A DNA stretch of 64,000 nt from JANSWY01 sp965243755. Lineage in GTDB: Bacteria; Bacteroidota; Bacteroidia; Cytophagales; Cyclobacteriaceae. The translations under genes were made by a program, and so were the position numbers. Positions 44,719-52,497 of this stretch are shown piece after piece (the stretch's first letter is position 1; every line of letters starts with the position of its first letter). Location: contig CBDEVW010000004.1 in assembly GCA_965243755.1 (NCBI GenBank), positions 496,001-560,000 of the forward strand. Reading direction: 5' to 3'. The notes beneath the pieces were generated by a model. That model did no database searches, was not told where the DNA came from, and was given only the letters and a program-made list of their open reading frames with translations.

Positions 44719-45600
44719 TTATTCCCTCACATACAGCCCATCAAACACCACAGTCCAGGTCTGCCCATTGTCGGTAGAGTTCTCAAACAGCTGCCTTACA
44801 GTATCCTTATCTTTGTCGTAGGTAAAGGTCATTTTACTTAGGTTAGGAGAGCCTTGATTATCATACTCAGCAAGAAATTGCAACATCCCTTCTCCAGCGT
44901 CTATTTCTACATAATCACGGATATCGCCTTGTGAACCGACCCAATACTGCTTCCATAAATTGTCTTTGGGGTCCAGAAAGTTAATGCTTTGTCCGGCGTA
45001 CTCTCTGGCAGTGGTGTAACTTTCGTGTATCGCACAGCCTCCTTTTGCTTTGGTAATCTGGCTTTTGCCTGCTTGCCTTCCTCCTGCATAAACCGTCCAT
45101 TCACCGACCCAAAAATCAAATTGGTTGGCTCTTTCTTTAGCCAGACAGGGATATGCCCTGGTCTTTAGGGCTTTTATCAGTGATTGAAACCGTTCTTCCT
45201 CTCGATAGACATTAAACTCATCATCATTTTCAAGGTTGACTGCTGATGATGCACCTGCCGCAAAACCTGAGTCCAGAGCGGCATACATGGCCGATTTGTT
45301 TTTATTCAAAGCATGTGACTTAGCAATGTACAGGTAAGTGTATGCTTTGTAGAAGTTGGTTTCAATCGCTTTCTTATAGGCCGAAACTGCCTGATCATAT
45401 TTTTCCAGTGCATGATATGATTGTCCGAGGCTGAACCATGCCGAACTGTCATTTTCATTTTGCTTCAGGTGTTTTAGATAGCGTTTTACAGCTGCCTGGT
45501 GATTGCCATTTTTTGCTAATGTATCCGCCTCAGGTAGTTGGGCGTGACATTGAAACCCAGGAATCAGTACCAATAAAATTATGTAAACAAGTTTCATCAT
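44719..45600 (-). CDS. secreted TPR protein with DUF1579-like domain
   Basis: 293 residues with a signal peptide (LVYIILLVLIPGFQCHAQ). Three or so TPR repeats follow (GNHQAAVKRYLKHLKQNENDSSAWFSLGQSYHALEKYDQAVSAYKKAIETNFYKAYTYLYIAKSHALN). The C-terminal half, starting QFDFWVGEWTVYAGG, resembles DUF1579, a calycin-like domain with conserved FDFWxGxW (residues about 165-290). Envelope protein; the function of this combination is unknown. Its stop lies 25 bases from the palindrome array. Confidence 0.85.
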   Translation of the reverse strand: MMKLVYIILLVLIPGFQCHAQLPEADTLAKNGNHQAAVKRYLKHLKQNENDSSAWFSLGQSYHALEKYDQAVSAYKKAIETNFYKAYTYLYIAKSHALNKNKSAMYAALDSGFAAGASSAVNLENDDEFNVYREEERFQSLIKALKTRAYPCLAKERANQFDFWVGEWTVYAGGRQAGKSQITKAKGGCAIHESYTTAREYAGQSINFLDPKDNLWKQYWVGSQGDIRDYVEIDAGEGMLQFLAEYDNQGSPNLSKMTFTYDKDKDTVRQLFENSTDNGQTWTVVFDGLYVRE

Positions 45601-45673
45601 ATGTCGAGGTTGTTTCTACAACAATAGGATGATTCTGCCTGTAAAGAGTAAATACCGATCGGATTTTACCTTT

Positions 45674-46714
45674 TCAGGCTGTTTCATGGATGGATTTCTT
45701 AAAATGAAGTGGGGATTTTCCGGTTACTTTTTTAAAGGCATTGTTGAAAGTGACCTTATTGTTGAATCCTACTTTTATGGCTAGCTGATGGATTTTGATG
45801 TTGAAGTTGTCTGGTTGTTTGAGGATTTCTATGGCATCATTAATCCGGTATCCATTGATAAAGTCAAAATAGTTTACGTTAAAGCGTTCGTTGATGATTT
45901 GGGAGAGTTGGTGTTTTGATATTTCCATCATCTCTGCCAGCTCCTGGAGACTGATGCCATGTTGCAGGTACGGTTTTTCCTTTTCCATGATATCCTCCAG
46001 TTTACTACCCAGAAACCTAAGTGCAGTGTTGGTCAGATCGGATTGACTGTATTTCTTTTTTTGAAAAAGCTGCTCTTCATTAAATCCGTAATAACCGATT
46101 GTATAAATAAATGCAGCAATGAATACTGAAATTATATAATCATACGTAGGATTCAATTGACCTGTAGCCACCAGAATCCAGTAGACAAGATTGCCTGCCA
46201 CAAACCCGTGGTACAAATAGCCGATTAAATTTGTCCATCGATCGGAGTGCGCAGTGGTATGACGATAAATCAATATGGAATATATGACCAACTGGAGCAC
46301 CAGGCCTATGGTAAACAGGTCCCACAAAGCCCATTGCGCTATCTGGAGATTTGCTATCGGCTGAATAAATGCCCCGGCACCCATGTAGGTGAAGAAAATT
46401 AAGAATGGTATGAAATGCCACCCATTGATTTCATCTTTCAGGGTAATGCTTCGAATGTAGGAATAACAGAGTGGACCTGTTAACCAAACAAACGAATATG
46501 GAATACTAAATATGCGATGGATGTCCTGGCTTAATCCGGTCCAATACGCGACGTAGAAAAATAGCATCAACGAGAAACTAAGGATCAGGAGGCCAAGCAA
46601 CTGAATGTTCTGGATCCTTGATTTTTGTTTTGAAATCAGCAAAATCCCTAGTAAAAGCCCTTGTGAAGCGCAAATCAGAAAAAATATGGACCACAAATCA
46701 AATGATGCCTTCAT
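45674..46714 (-). CDS. membrane-bound AraC family regulator
   Basis: 346 residues. Seven membrane helices span about 1-225, beginning with SIFFLICASQGLLLGILLI. The cytoplasmic C terminus (about 240-346) is an AraC-type double HTH: ISLQELAEMMEISKHQLSQIINERFNVNYFDFINGYRINDAIEIL, then NFNIKIHQLAIKVGFNNKVTFNNAFKKVTGKSPLHF. Such membrane-coupled AraC proteins are common in Bacteroidota and are thought to sense envelope or membrane signals directly. It follows the sterol-desaturase-like gene by 56 bases on the same strand; a second regulator of this kind lies on the other side (47639). Confidence 0.92.
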   Translation of the reverse strand: MKASFDLWSIFFLICASQGLLLGILLISKQKSRIQNIQLLGLLILSFSLMLFFYVAYWTGLSQDIHRIFSIPYSFVWLTGPLCYSYIRSITLKDEINGWHFIPFLIFFTYMGAGAFIQPIANLQIAQWALWDLFTIGLVLQLVIYSILIYRHTTAHSDRWTNLIGYLYHGFVAGNLVYWILVATGQLNPTYDYIISVFIAAFIYTIGYYGFNEEQLFQKKKYSQSDLTNTALRFLGSKLEDIMEKEKPYLQHGISLQELAEMMEISKHQLSQIINERFNVNYFDFINGYRINDAIEILKQPDNFNIKIHQLAIKVGFNNKVTFNNAFKKVTGKSPLHFKKSIHETA

Positions 46715-46770
46715 GTTTCAATATAACCAATTAAAGCACGGACTACCCTTATGTATGGTAAACTTTTAAA

Positions 46771-47556
46771 TTAATGAACCTGCTTTTTAGCACTTCTTGA
46801 GGCTACCTCAGTAAACTTCTGCTTATAATCCCTATGCTCGGTTTTCATCAATTTATCCCACCAGGTGAAATATAAGCCATAGTTGCTATGAAATTGCTCA
46901 TGGTGCAGGTTGTGATGGGTCGTGGAGGTATTCCAGTTGAGCCATTTTGATTTGATAAATTGGGCCGGAAGGAATTCATACCCAAGGTGGCCCCAAACGT
47001 TTCTCAGGATCATGTAGAGTAAAAACAGAAATGCTATTCTGGGGTGCACAGGTATGGTGAAAACCAAAATTGGAAAGACCAGCGCCTGTACCACTGCCTC
47101 TAAAGGATGAAACGAATAGGCCGCCCATGGAGATGGGTTGGTACTATGATGATGTACTTTATGAACATGGCGGTAGATTTTTGGATGATGCATCCACCGG
47201 TGTGTCCAGTAAAAGTAAAAATCATGAAAGACCACCATGATCACAAAACTGACTGGTAGATACCAGTAGCCATAGGCACCCAATTCATTGTAAATCATGG
47301 TATGTCCCTGGTTTTTGGCAGTTACAACTCCCACGCCTATGAAAGCAAAGATGATCACCGTACTGATGGAGTATTTGAACTCACCCCAAAGTTTTTTAGC
47401 GGAGGGCCATTTGGATTGAATGAATTTATGGGCGAGATGTTTTTTTAAAATCACCCAGAATGTGAGATAAAAAACACTGGCCGGTATAAAGTATCTTAGG
47501 AAATCAATGACAATAACACGCTTCCATATTTCCCAACTGTTGAGTAATGCTTCCAT
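46771..47556 (-). CDS. sterol desaturase / fatty acid hydroxylase superfamily protein
   Basis: 261 residues. Several membrane helices and the three histidine clusters of the di-iron membrane hydroxylases: HDFYFYWTHRWMHH, VHKVHHHS and THHNLHHEQFHSNYG, in the right order (about 110-230). The enzyme would oxidise a lipid (hydroxylation or desaturation) in the inner membrane; sterol, fatty acid, carotenoid or ether-lipid substrates are all possible in this superfamily. The genes on both sides, on the same strand, encode membrane-bound AraC regulators (45674, 47639). Confidence 0.92.
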   Translation of the reverse strand: MEALLNSWEIWKRVIVIDFLRYFIPASVFYLTFWVILKKHLAHKFIQSKWPSAKKLWGEFKYSISTVIIFAFIGVGVVTAKNQGHTMIYNELGAYGYWYLPVSFVIMVVFHDFYFYWTHRWMHHPKIYRHVHKVHHHSTNPSPWAAYSFHPLEAVVQALVFPILVFTIPVHPRIAFLFLLYMILRNVWGHLGYEFLPAQFIKSKWLNWNTSTTHHNLHHEQFHSNYGLYFTWWDKLMKTEHRDYKQKFTEVASRSAKKQVH

Positions 47557-47638
47557 ATTCTTTTTGAAATCAAATCAAGTGCAACCCTCTCAAATATGCG
47601 CTGCGATTGTTTAGAATGCTGGTTGATTTTGAAATCGG

Positions 47639-48640
47639 CTATGATTCCTGAGCCTGTTTTCTGTATTCTGTAGGTGTTTGGCCCGTAATGGCCTTGAAGG
47701 TGCGGTTGAAAGGACCGATGGAGTTAAAGCCGCATTCATACGCAATTTCCAAAATTGTTTTCTCCGACTGGTTGCTGTCTTTCAAAATGCGAGTCGCTTC
47801 CTTGATTCTAAACGAGTTGATGAAGTCCAGAAAATTTCTGTAACCCAATTCCTGGTTAATGGTTCTCCTTACTTTGTATTCCTGCTCACCAATTTCTTCA
47901 GCAAGCTGGCCGATGGTAAGTCGTTCTTTCTTATAGAGTTGCTGATCGAATATTGTCGACTGTATTTTTTCAATCAGTTTCGGATTCAAAATATTGGTCT
48001 TTGGTTTTCTCTTACTCAACAGGTTTAGTTTCATATTGAAGCTGAGATAAATGAAAAGACTGTTTACAAAAACAATCGCTCCCCGTTGAAGGACTCCTGG
48101 AATCCGATACTTGGATTCATCAATTCCCAATTCTATAAGGAGTGTGATAATGACGATAGCGCTGATGATGTAAACAAAATATTTCCTGAGTAACAGGCGG
48201 TCCTTATCGAGATCGGTGGATTTGCCACTCTGGGAAGCAATAACGGCAAGGATCACAAAAAAGACTGAGAATGTCCTTAGGGCTATGGCCAGAAATGGGA
48301 ATGAGGTCGCTTCAAATAAAAAATACAATGCATAATAGACCATGATCGTCACCAACATGAAAGCGAGTAACTTCTTTGTAGGATATGGACTGTCGGTAAA
48401 CAGCACCAGGCTGAACTGCCAAAACATAAATGGGATGAGGAACGGACCAGACAAGAGCAATTTCCGAAATATACCAGGAGGAACATAACCGATGACCAGA
48501 TACAGGAAAATACAGGCAAGAAACATCATCACAATTGGTGCCCCTTTGATGATATTGCGTTCTTTCCAGGCCAGGACCATTGAAAGCAGGATGCTGTAGA
48601 TTGCGATGTTATTGATATGATAGTATATGTCCTCCAACAT
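47639..48640 (-). CDS. membrane-bound AraC family regulator
   Basis: 333 residues, same architecture as the gene at 45674 but clearly different in sequence. Membrane helices fill about 1-215, then a basic linker (SKRKPKTN) and an AraC double HTH (about 225-330): LTIGQLAEEIGEQEYKVRRTINQELGYRNFLDFINSFRIKEATRIL, then KTILEIAYECGFNSIGPFNRTFKAITGQTPTEYRK. Placed 82 bases upstream of the sterol-desaturase-like gene on the same strand, so it is a likely regulator of it. Confidence 0.92.
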   Translation of the reverse strand: MLEDIYYHINNIAIYSILLSMVLAWKERNIIKGAPIVMMFLACIFLYLVIGYVPPGIFRKLLLSGPFLIPFMFWQFSLVLFTDSPYPTKKLLAFMLVTIMVYYALYFLFEATSFPFLAIALRTFSVFFVILAVIASQSGKSTDLDKDRLLLRKYFVYIISAIVIITLLIELGIDESKYRIPGVLQRGAIVFVNSLFIYLSFNMKLNLLSKRKPKTNILNPKLIEKIQSTIFDQQLYKKERLTIGQLAEEIGEQEYKVRRTINQELGYRNFLDFINSFRIKEATRILKDSNQSEKTILEIAYECGFNSIGPFNRTFKAITGQTPTEYRKQAQES

Positions 48641-48689
48641 AAAATACTAATCTACAAAAAATGTAAGTGGTTAGCGGTTGCCAAAATGA

Positions 48690-49775
48690 TTAGTTGGTAA
48701 GGTAATGATGCAGGACCTGGTCGGCCATGTTTACAACACCATCTGAAGCGGTCAGTAGCCCAAAATAAAGCAAGGCCTTGACGGTTTTAGCATAGTCTAT
48801 GTTCTTTTCTTCACCGATAAATAATTCCCCTCCGGGGAAAACCCGTGTGTTACCTTCACTTGATATTTCACCATCGTCCCCAATTCTGCTGATTTGCCAT
48901 TTGGTGGCAGAAATGATGGCAGATTCCAATGCCAATGTTTGCTCACCATCCATTATACTAAGTAATTCCATGGCGAGCTTGATCGCCACACCATTGTAGC
49001 TGGAGTCCCATCCTCCACCTTCGATAAAGTATCCTTCGCTTTGATCGATCCTGTTGAGTGCCTGATTCATAAAATCCTGCCCGGTTTGTTTGGCGGATTG
49101 ATGATTGAGGTAAACGCCCAGGCTATAAAAGGCGAGTGCATCAAACAACAATCGGTTAGGGGCCTCAGCATCATAGGTGGACAAAGTTTCTTTTTTACTC
49201 ATCAGGTGATTCAGCAGTGCAGTTATTTGGGGTAGGTAGGTGGCCAGTTCAGACCGATATGCCTCGTTTTCTGCAGTTTGCATAAACCATGTAGAGCTAT
49301 TTAAAGTCACCAGTGAAAGTCCAAGTGAACTACCGAAAAAAGCTACTCCACTCAGCAGGTCTTCTTCCGTGGGAGCAACATAAGATGGGTTATTCTGTAA
49401 TTCCTGAGGGACTACAATGTCAAAATCTCCCGACTCCAACTGATGAGCAAATGCATACTCCAGTGTCTGCAGGTACTCTCCGATGACATCAGTACGCTCA
49501 GTTACCACCGCATAATCCGACAATGAGGTCATTCCCAACTGAAACCTGACATGGAAGTAACCCCCCTGATTTCGTCCAAGTGCTCCCTCTGCATCAAGAG
49601 ATTCTACAGCCAGACTTAGTCTTTCTTCTCCTATCAGATTGATTAACTGGAGGTAAGTGTAGTCATTGATAATTTCGTATTTGGACTCAATTTCAGGTTC
49701 ATCCGATTGATTACATCCTGATAAAGTTGACCCCAGTAGGAGCAAGATGATAAGTAGTTGGTACGAGTAATTCAT
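48690..49775 (-). CDS. lipoprotein, helical, unknown function
   Basis: 361 residues with a lipobox (STLSGC, Cys at 21). The mature part is mostly helical and acidic, with repeated helix pairs (ALAFYSLGVYLNHQSAKQTGQDFMNQALNRI; AIKLAMELLSIM; ISATKWQISRI). The segment around FIEGGGWDSSYNGVAIKLAMELL suggests an alpha/alpha toroid, as in some polysaccharide lyases or GH families, but catalytic residues cannot be assigned. Gap of 49 bases to the AraC gene downstream on the same strand. Confidence 0.7.
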   Translation of the reverse strand: MNYSYQLLIILLLLGSTLSGCNQSDEPEIESKYEIINDYTYLQLINLIGEERLSLAVESLDAEGALGRNQGGYFHVRFQLGMTSLSDYAVVTERTDVIGEYLQTLEYAFAHQLESGDFDIVVPQELQNNPSYVAPTEEDLLSGVAFFGSSLGLSLVTLNSSTWFMQTAENEAYRSELATYLPQITALLNHLMSKKETLSTYDAEAPNRLLFDALAFYSLGVYLNHQSAKQTGQDFMNQALNRIDQSEGYFIEGGGWDSSYNGVAIKLAMELLSIMDGEQTLALESAIISATKWQISRIGDDGEISSEGNTRVFPGGELFIGEEKNIDYAKTVKALLYFGLLTASDGVVNMADQVLHHYLTN

Positions 49776-49833
49776 GAGGTTTTTACCTGTTTAGATGCTC
49801 ACATGAGGTCAATGGTTTAAAAATAGACTGATT

Positions 49834-50703
49834 TTATTGTTTTGTGTCTCTTAGCAATTGCTTGATCTTTTGCAGGTCATTGAGTAATGTAAGTAGTTCT
49901 GCATCATTTTTTTTGATCTTTTGTCTGGTTCTGGTGAGCTTAATGATATTTTCTTCCACCTGTAGGATGCGGTCCAGTGAAATAGATATTTGAGTTGCCA
50001 GTCGTCGGCTCTGAATTAGTTTTTGATAAAAGTCAATGAATCTTCTGTTGTAGTTTTCAAAATACTGAAGAGATGAAATGGAGTCAGGCAGGTTTTCGAA
50101 AAGCACCTGATGGTCTTTTTTATACTGTTTGTCAATTTCGTCAATTTGTGGAATCAGGTAGTAATCCGTATATACCTTTATAAGCCTGAGATTTGCACGA
50201 AACTGCACCCTGTTGTCATTCAGGTGTTTGAGGATTTTCTTTTTCTTCAGATCTGTGATTTCAACATTTTTATCCGGCAGCACAGAGGATATTACTGATT
50301 TAAACCCCAGTAGACCTACAATTCCTTCAGAGGTTCCTTTCAGTGCCTTGTAGATATTGAACCCGTTAGGAACCAGCGTATAGTATTGCCTTACATATTG
50401 TTCCAGCTCATCAATAGCGGTCCCCACACTATCTTCCATTAAGAGCCTCTCTTCGAATAGCTTAATGGACCTTACCAGGTAATTGACTCTGTCAGCATCT
50501 GTTTCCAGCAAGGCGCTTGAAAGGTTGCTGGCTTCCAGATCGAAAGTGGCCACCCTTTCATTTAATTGCCGGATGTTACTGGGGAAGGTTGATAAGGCAC
50601 TGAAATAATTACCCACCAACAAAGTCTGTGATTTGCGCAACGGACTGCAAGCAATCAAGGTGCCGCAACATATCAGTAAGATGTGTGAAAACAATTTCAT
50701 CAT
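49834..50703 (-). CDS. coiled-coil lipoprotein, unknown function
   Basis: 289 residues with lipobox TLIAC (Cys at 19). The rest is predicted to be long helices with heptad-like hydrophobic spacing, for example NIRQLNERVATFDLEASNLSSAL, and a C-terminal KLTRTRQKIKKNDAELLTLLNDLQKIKQLLR. There is a short beta or loop segment near IVGLLGFKSVISSVLPDKNVEI. A periplasmic coiled coil tethered to a membrane. No family recognised. On the same strand as the preceding lipoprotein gene, 58 bases upstream of it. Confidence 0.75.
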   Translation of the reverse strand: MMKLFSHILLICCGTLIACSPLRKSQTLLVGNYFSALSTFPSNIRQLNERVATFDLEASNLSSALLETDADRVNYLVRSIKLFEERLLMEDSVGTAIDELEQYVRQYYTLVPNGFNIYKALKGTSEGIVGLLGFKSVISSVLPDKNVEITDLKKKKILKHLNDNRVQFRANLRLIKVYTDYYLIPQIDEIDKQYKKDHQVLFENLPDSISSLQYFENYNRRFIDFYQKLIQSRRLATQISISLDRILQVEENIIKLTRTRQKIKKNDAELLTLLNDLQKIKQLLRDTKQ

Positions 50704-50779
50704 TCATTATAAATATAGTGGTGAATAATCAGACCTGAAACTATATTAGCGATGTTTCATTGATTCAAACCCAAACCTC

Positions 50780-50968
50780 ATGTACAACTTCGGATATTTA
50801 TTGATTATTTCACTGATTCTATGCTACATCGTTGTGATGGGAGGATGGCAGCTCTATCAGACCAAAGTAAAAGGTGAACTAAATAAGAAATCATTTGTGT
50901 CTTTGGGAGCTGTGGCTGTTATTGTGGGGGTCATAGCTTATATTCATATGATTAAAGATGCGTTTTAA
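50780..50968 (+). CDS. small membrane protein, N-terminal part of split ExbB-like gene
   Basis: 62 residues with two membrane helices (about 3-23, FGYLLIISLILCYIVVMGGW, and about 41-59, FVSLGAVAVIVGVIAYIHM). It ends IHMIKDAF then TAA. The next frame continues NAIAAVGDISPSLVASGIS, so joining the two gives a coherent 105-residue protein resembling the second and third helices of the MotA/TolQ/ExbB proton-channel family. The junction reads GCG TTT TAA C: a +1 shift at TTT restores the frame because the next three bases are again TTT. This may be programmed frameshifting, a mutation or a sequencing error. Confidence 0.6.
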   Translation: MYNFGYLLIISLILCYIVVMGGWQLYQTKVKGELNKKSFVSLGAVAVIVGVIAYIHMIKDAF

Positions 50969-51098
50969 CGCCATCGCTGCAGTAGGTGATATCAGTCCTT
51001 CGCTGGTTGCCTCTGGCATAAGTGAAGGATACAGTTATCCCATTCTAGGACTAGTAGCACTTGGCGTGGCATACCTTGTGAAGTACCTGAATCAATAG
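50958..51098 (+). CDS. C-terminal part of split ExbB-like gene
   Basis: 46 codons from an ATG that overlaps the end of the 62-residue frame; as an independent gene it would start MRFNAIAAVGDIS. It contains AAVGDISPSLVASGISEG, resembling the conserved loop of ExbB/TolQ/MotA (where GISxAL is typical), then one membrane helix (PILGLVALGVAYLV). Too short to function alone as a channel. More likely it is translated with 50780-50968 through a +1 shift, or by coupled reinitiation at the ATG. Confidence 0.5.
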   Translation: MRFNAIAAVGDISPSLVASGISEGYSYPILGLVALGVAYLVKYLNQ

Positions 51099-51100
51099 GT

Positions 51101-51134
51101 ATAAAAAAAGCCACCCGGAGTTCCAGAGTGGCAT
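51101..51134 (-). terminator. terminator between convergent genes
   Basis: GCCAC (51110-51114) and GTGGC (51128-51132) form a stem with a partly paired interior. On the minus strand it is followed by seven T residues, ending transcription of the coiled-coil surface protein gene at 51158. Confidence 0.75.
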
Positions 51135-51157
51135 TTGGTTTATGGATATCTATTCGC

Positions 51158-52387
51158 TTAATTTTCTAATTGGCTTACCCTAGTTTTTAAAGCTTCATTT
51201 TCTTTGGAAAGGTGCTCGATTTTCTCATTTTGAGTTTTGACAGTTTTGTTGAGCTCGATCATGTAAAGTGTTAATTCTTCTACTTTTTGCAGTAGTTTAA
51301 TATTCATTTCACCCAGTTCCAGTCCGTTTTCCACCATCTCATCTGCAGCAGCTATTTCTGGAAGGTGCTTATTTTTGGAAATGAATGCTTCAGTTTCCTC
51401 AAGCGATCTAAGGGAGTAATTGTCCTCAAATACGAAATCTGCCCCTGCATCTACGGTGACTTTTACCTCTTGGGAATGGATGTTTCCAGCAACGGTTAGT
51501 TTAGCATCAGGGGTATTTGTGCCCACTCCTATTTTACCATTTGAATTAACTGTAAAGTAAGAATTGGAACCTGCATTTAATACTTTAAAAATTGGAGCGT
51601 TCTGAAGGGTGGAGTTATCACTTATATCATATCCTCTAACGGATACAGCGGCATCATATTCGTTATCAGCAACCAGGTCTTGGGTGTATCCTGCCAAAAC
51701 CAACGTTGGCTGTGCACTTGTGGAAGATTCAGTCCTTCCTGAAATTACCAGGCCTCTGCCGTCTGTACTACTTAGCGTACGAAACGATCCGATTTGGTAA
51801 TTCCCGTCGTACAGATTAAGACTATTCACTGATTCAGAGGAACCTATTTTTATGTCTAATTTAGCATTAGGGGAAGATGTTCCAATTCCAACATTACCAC
51901 TACTATTAACAAATATGTCAGCTTTGCTAAAGCCTCCTCCAATGGGGAGTGCACTTCCATATGATCCAGCACCAAATCCATAACTGTCAGTTTCAGCATC
52001 ATAAGCGATATCCATAAACCTTACATCCGAACCATCATTGGTTTCGCTTTGAATTCTCAAACCACTTATTCCACCATGATTCGTACTTACGAATCTTGAA
52101 ATAACACCGCTTGCTGAACTTACGACGTTTAGTTTTTCAGTTGGGTTGGTTGTTCCTATTCCAACATTGCCATCACTCTGAATCACCAATCTATCCTGAT
52201 CGGTGGTTTCATAAGAAAAGTTCCGATAGATGTGGAATTTAGTAGTGTTGTTGCCTGTTTCAGTTACTTTAATACCATAGAGGTCTCCACTTGCAGCACC
52301 TTCTGGATCAAGTTCTATGGGGTTTTGTGCTAATACGGAATTACAGATCAGGACGGCTGATGCGATGATAAATGTTCTTAAACTCAT
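51158..52387 (-). CDS. tail-fibre-like secreted protein with C-terminal coiled coil
   Basis: 409 residues from the ATG at 52387. The longer frame to 52456 reads back through its promoter and the aconitase terminator and is rejected. Signal peptide (FIIASAVLICNSVLAQ). Several repeats of the NVGIGTTNPTEKLNV type (about 80, 175 and 300), typical of tail-fibre-like or surface beta-repeat proteins of Bacteroidota. The end is FEDNYSLRSLEETEAFISKNKHLPEI, then a leucine/glutamate coiled coil to the last residue. Not a phage gene by context; these proteins are common chromosomal genes in this group. Trimeric fibre is a guess. Confidence 0.85.
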   Translation of the reverse strand: MSLRTFIIASAVLICNSVLAQNPIELDPEGAASGDLYGIKVTETGNNTTKFHIYRNFSYETTDQDRLVIQSDGNVGIGTTNPTEKLNVVSSASGVISRFVSTNHGGISGLRIQSETNDGSDVRFMDIAYDAETDSYGFGAGSYGSALPIGGGFSKADIFVNSSGNVGIGTSSPNAKLDIKIGSSESVNSLNLYDGNYQIGSFRTLSSTDGRGLVISGRTESSTSAQPTLVLAGYTQDLVADNEYDAAVSVRGYDISDNSTLQNAPIFKVLNAGSNSYFTVNSNGKIGVGTNTPDAKLTVAGNIHSQEVKVTVDAGADFVFEDNYSLRSLEETEAFISKNKHLPEIAAADEMVENGLELGEMNIKLLQKVEELTLYMIELNKTVKTQNEKIEHLSKENEALKTRVSQLEN

Positions 52388-52430
52388 AATATTGTTTGTT
52401 AATGAATATTTAGACAATGATTTAGAAGTG

Positions 52431-52438
52431 CAAATATA
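52431..52438 (-). promoter_or_regulatory. -7 promoter element of the tail-fibre-like gene
   Basis: The minus strand reads TATATTTG, an exact match to TAnnTTTG, 43 bases before the ATG at 52387 and immediately after the aconitase terminator, whose T run it follows. Confidence 0.6.
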
Positions 52439-52472
52439 TAAAAAAAGCCACCCCATATCTCGGAGTGGCTTT
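52439..52472 (-). terminator. aconitase terminator
   Basis: AAAGCCACCCC and GGAGTGGCTTT form a stem (one mismatch) around a seven-base loop. On the minus strand a run of T residues follows. It lies 25 bases past the aconitase stop. Confidence 0.85.
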
Positions 52473-52497
52473 CACTATCGTTAAATTTCCGTTGGAA

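Noticed and set aside
51158..52387. Prophage remnant suggested by tail-fibre-like repeats
   Set aside because: No other phage-like gene is near; the neighbours are chromosomal housekeeping genes and such surface proteins are common in this phylum.
52388..52456. Longer N terminus of the tail-fibre-like protein
   Set aside because: It would translate the -7 element and part of the aconitase terminator. The signal peptide begins properly at 52387.
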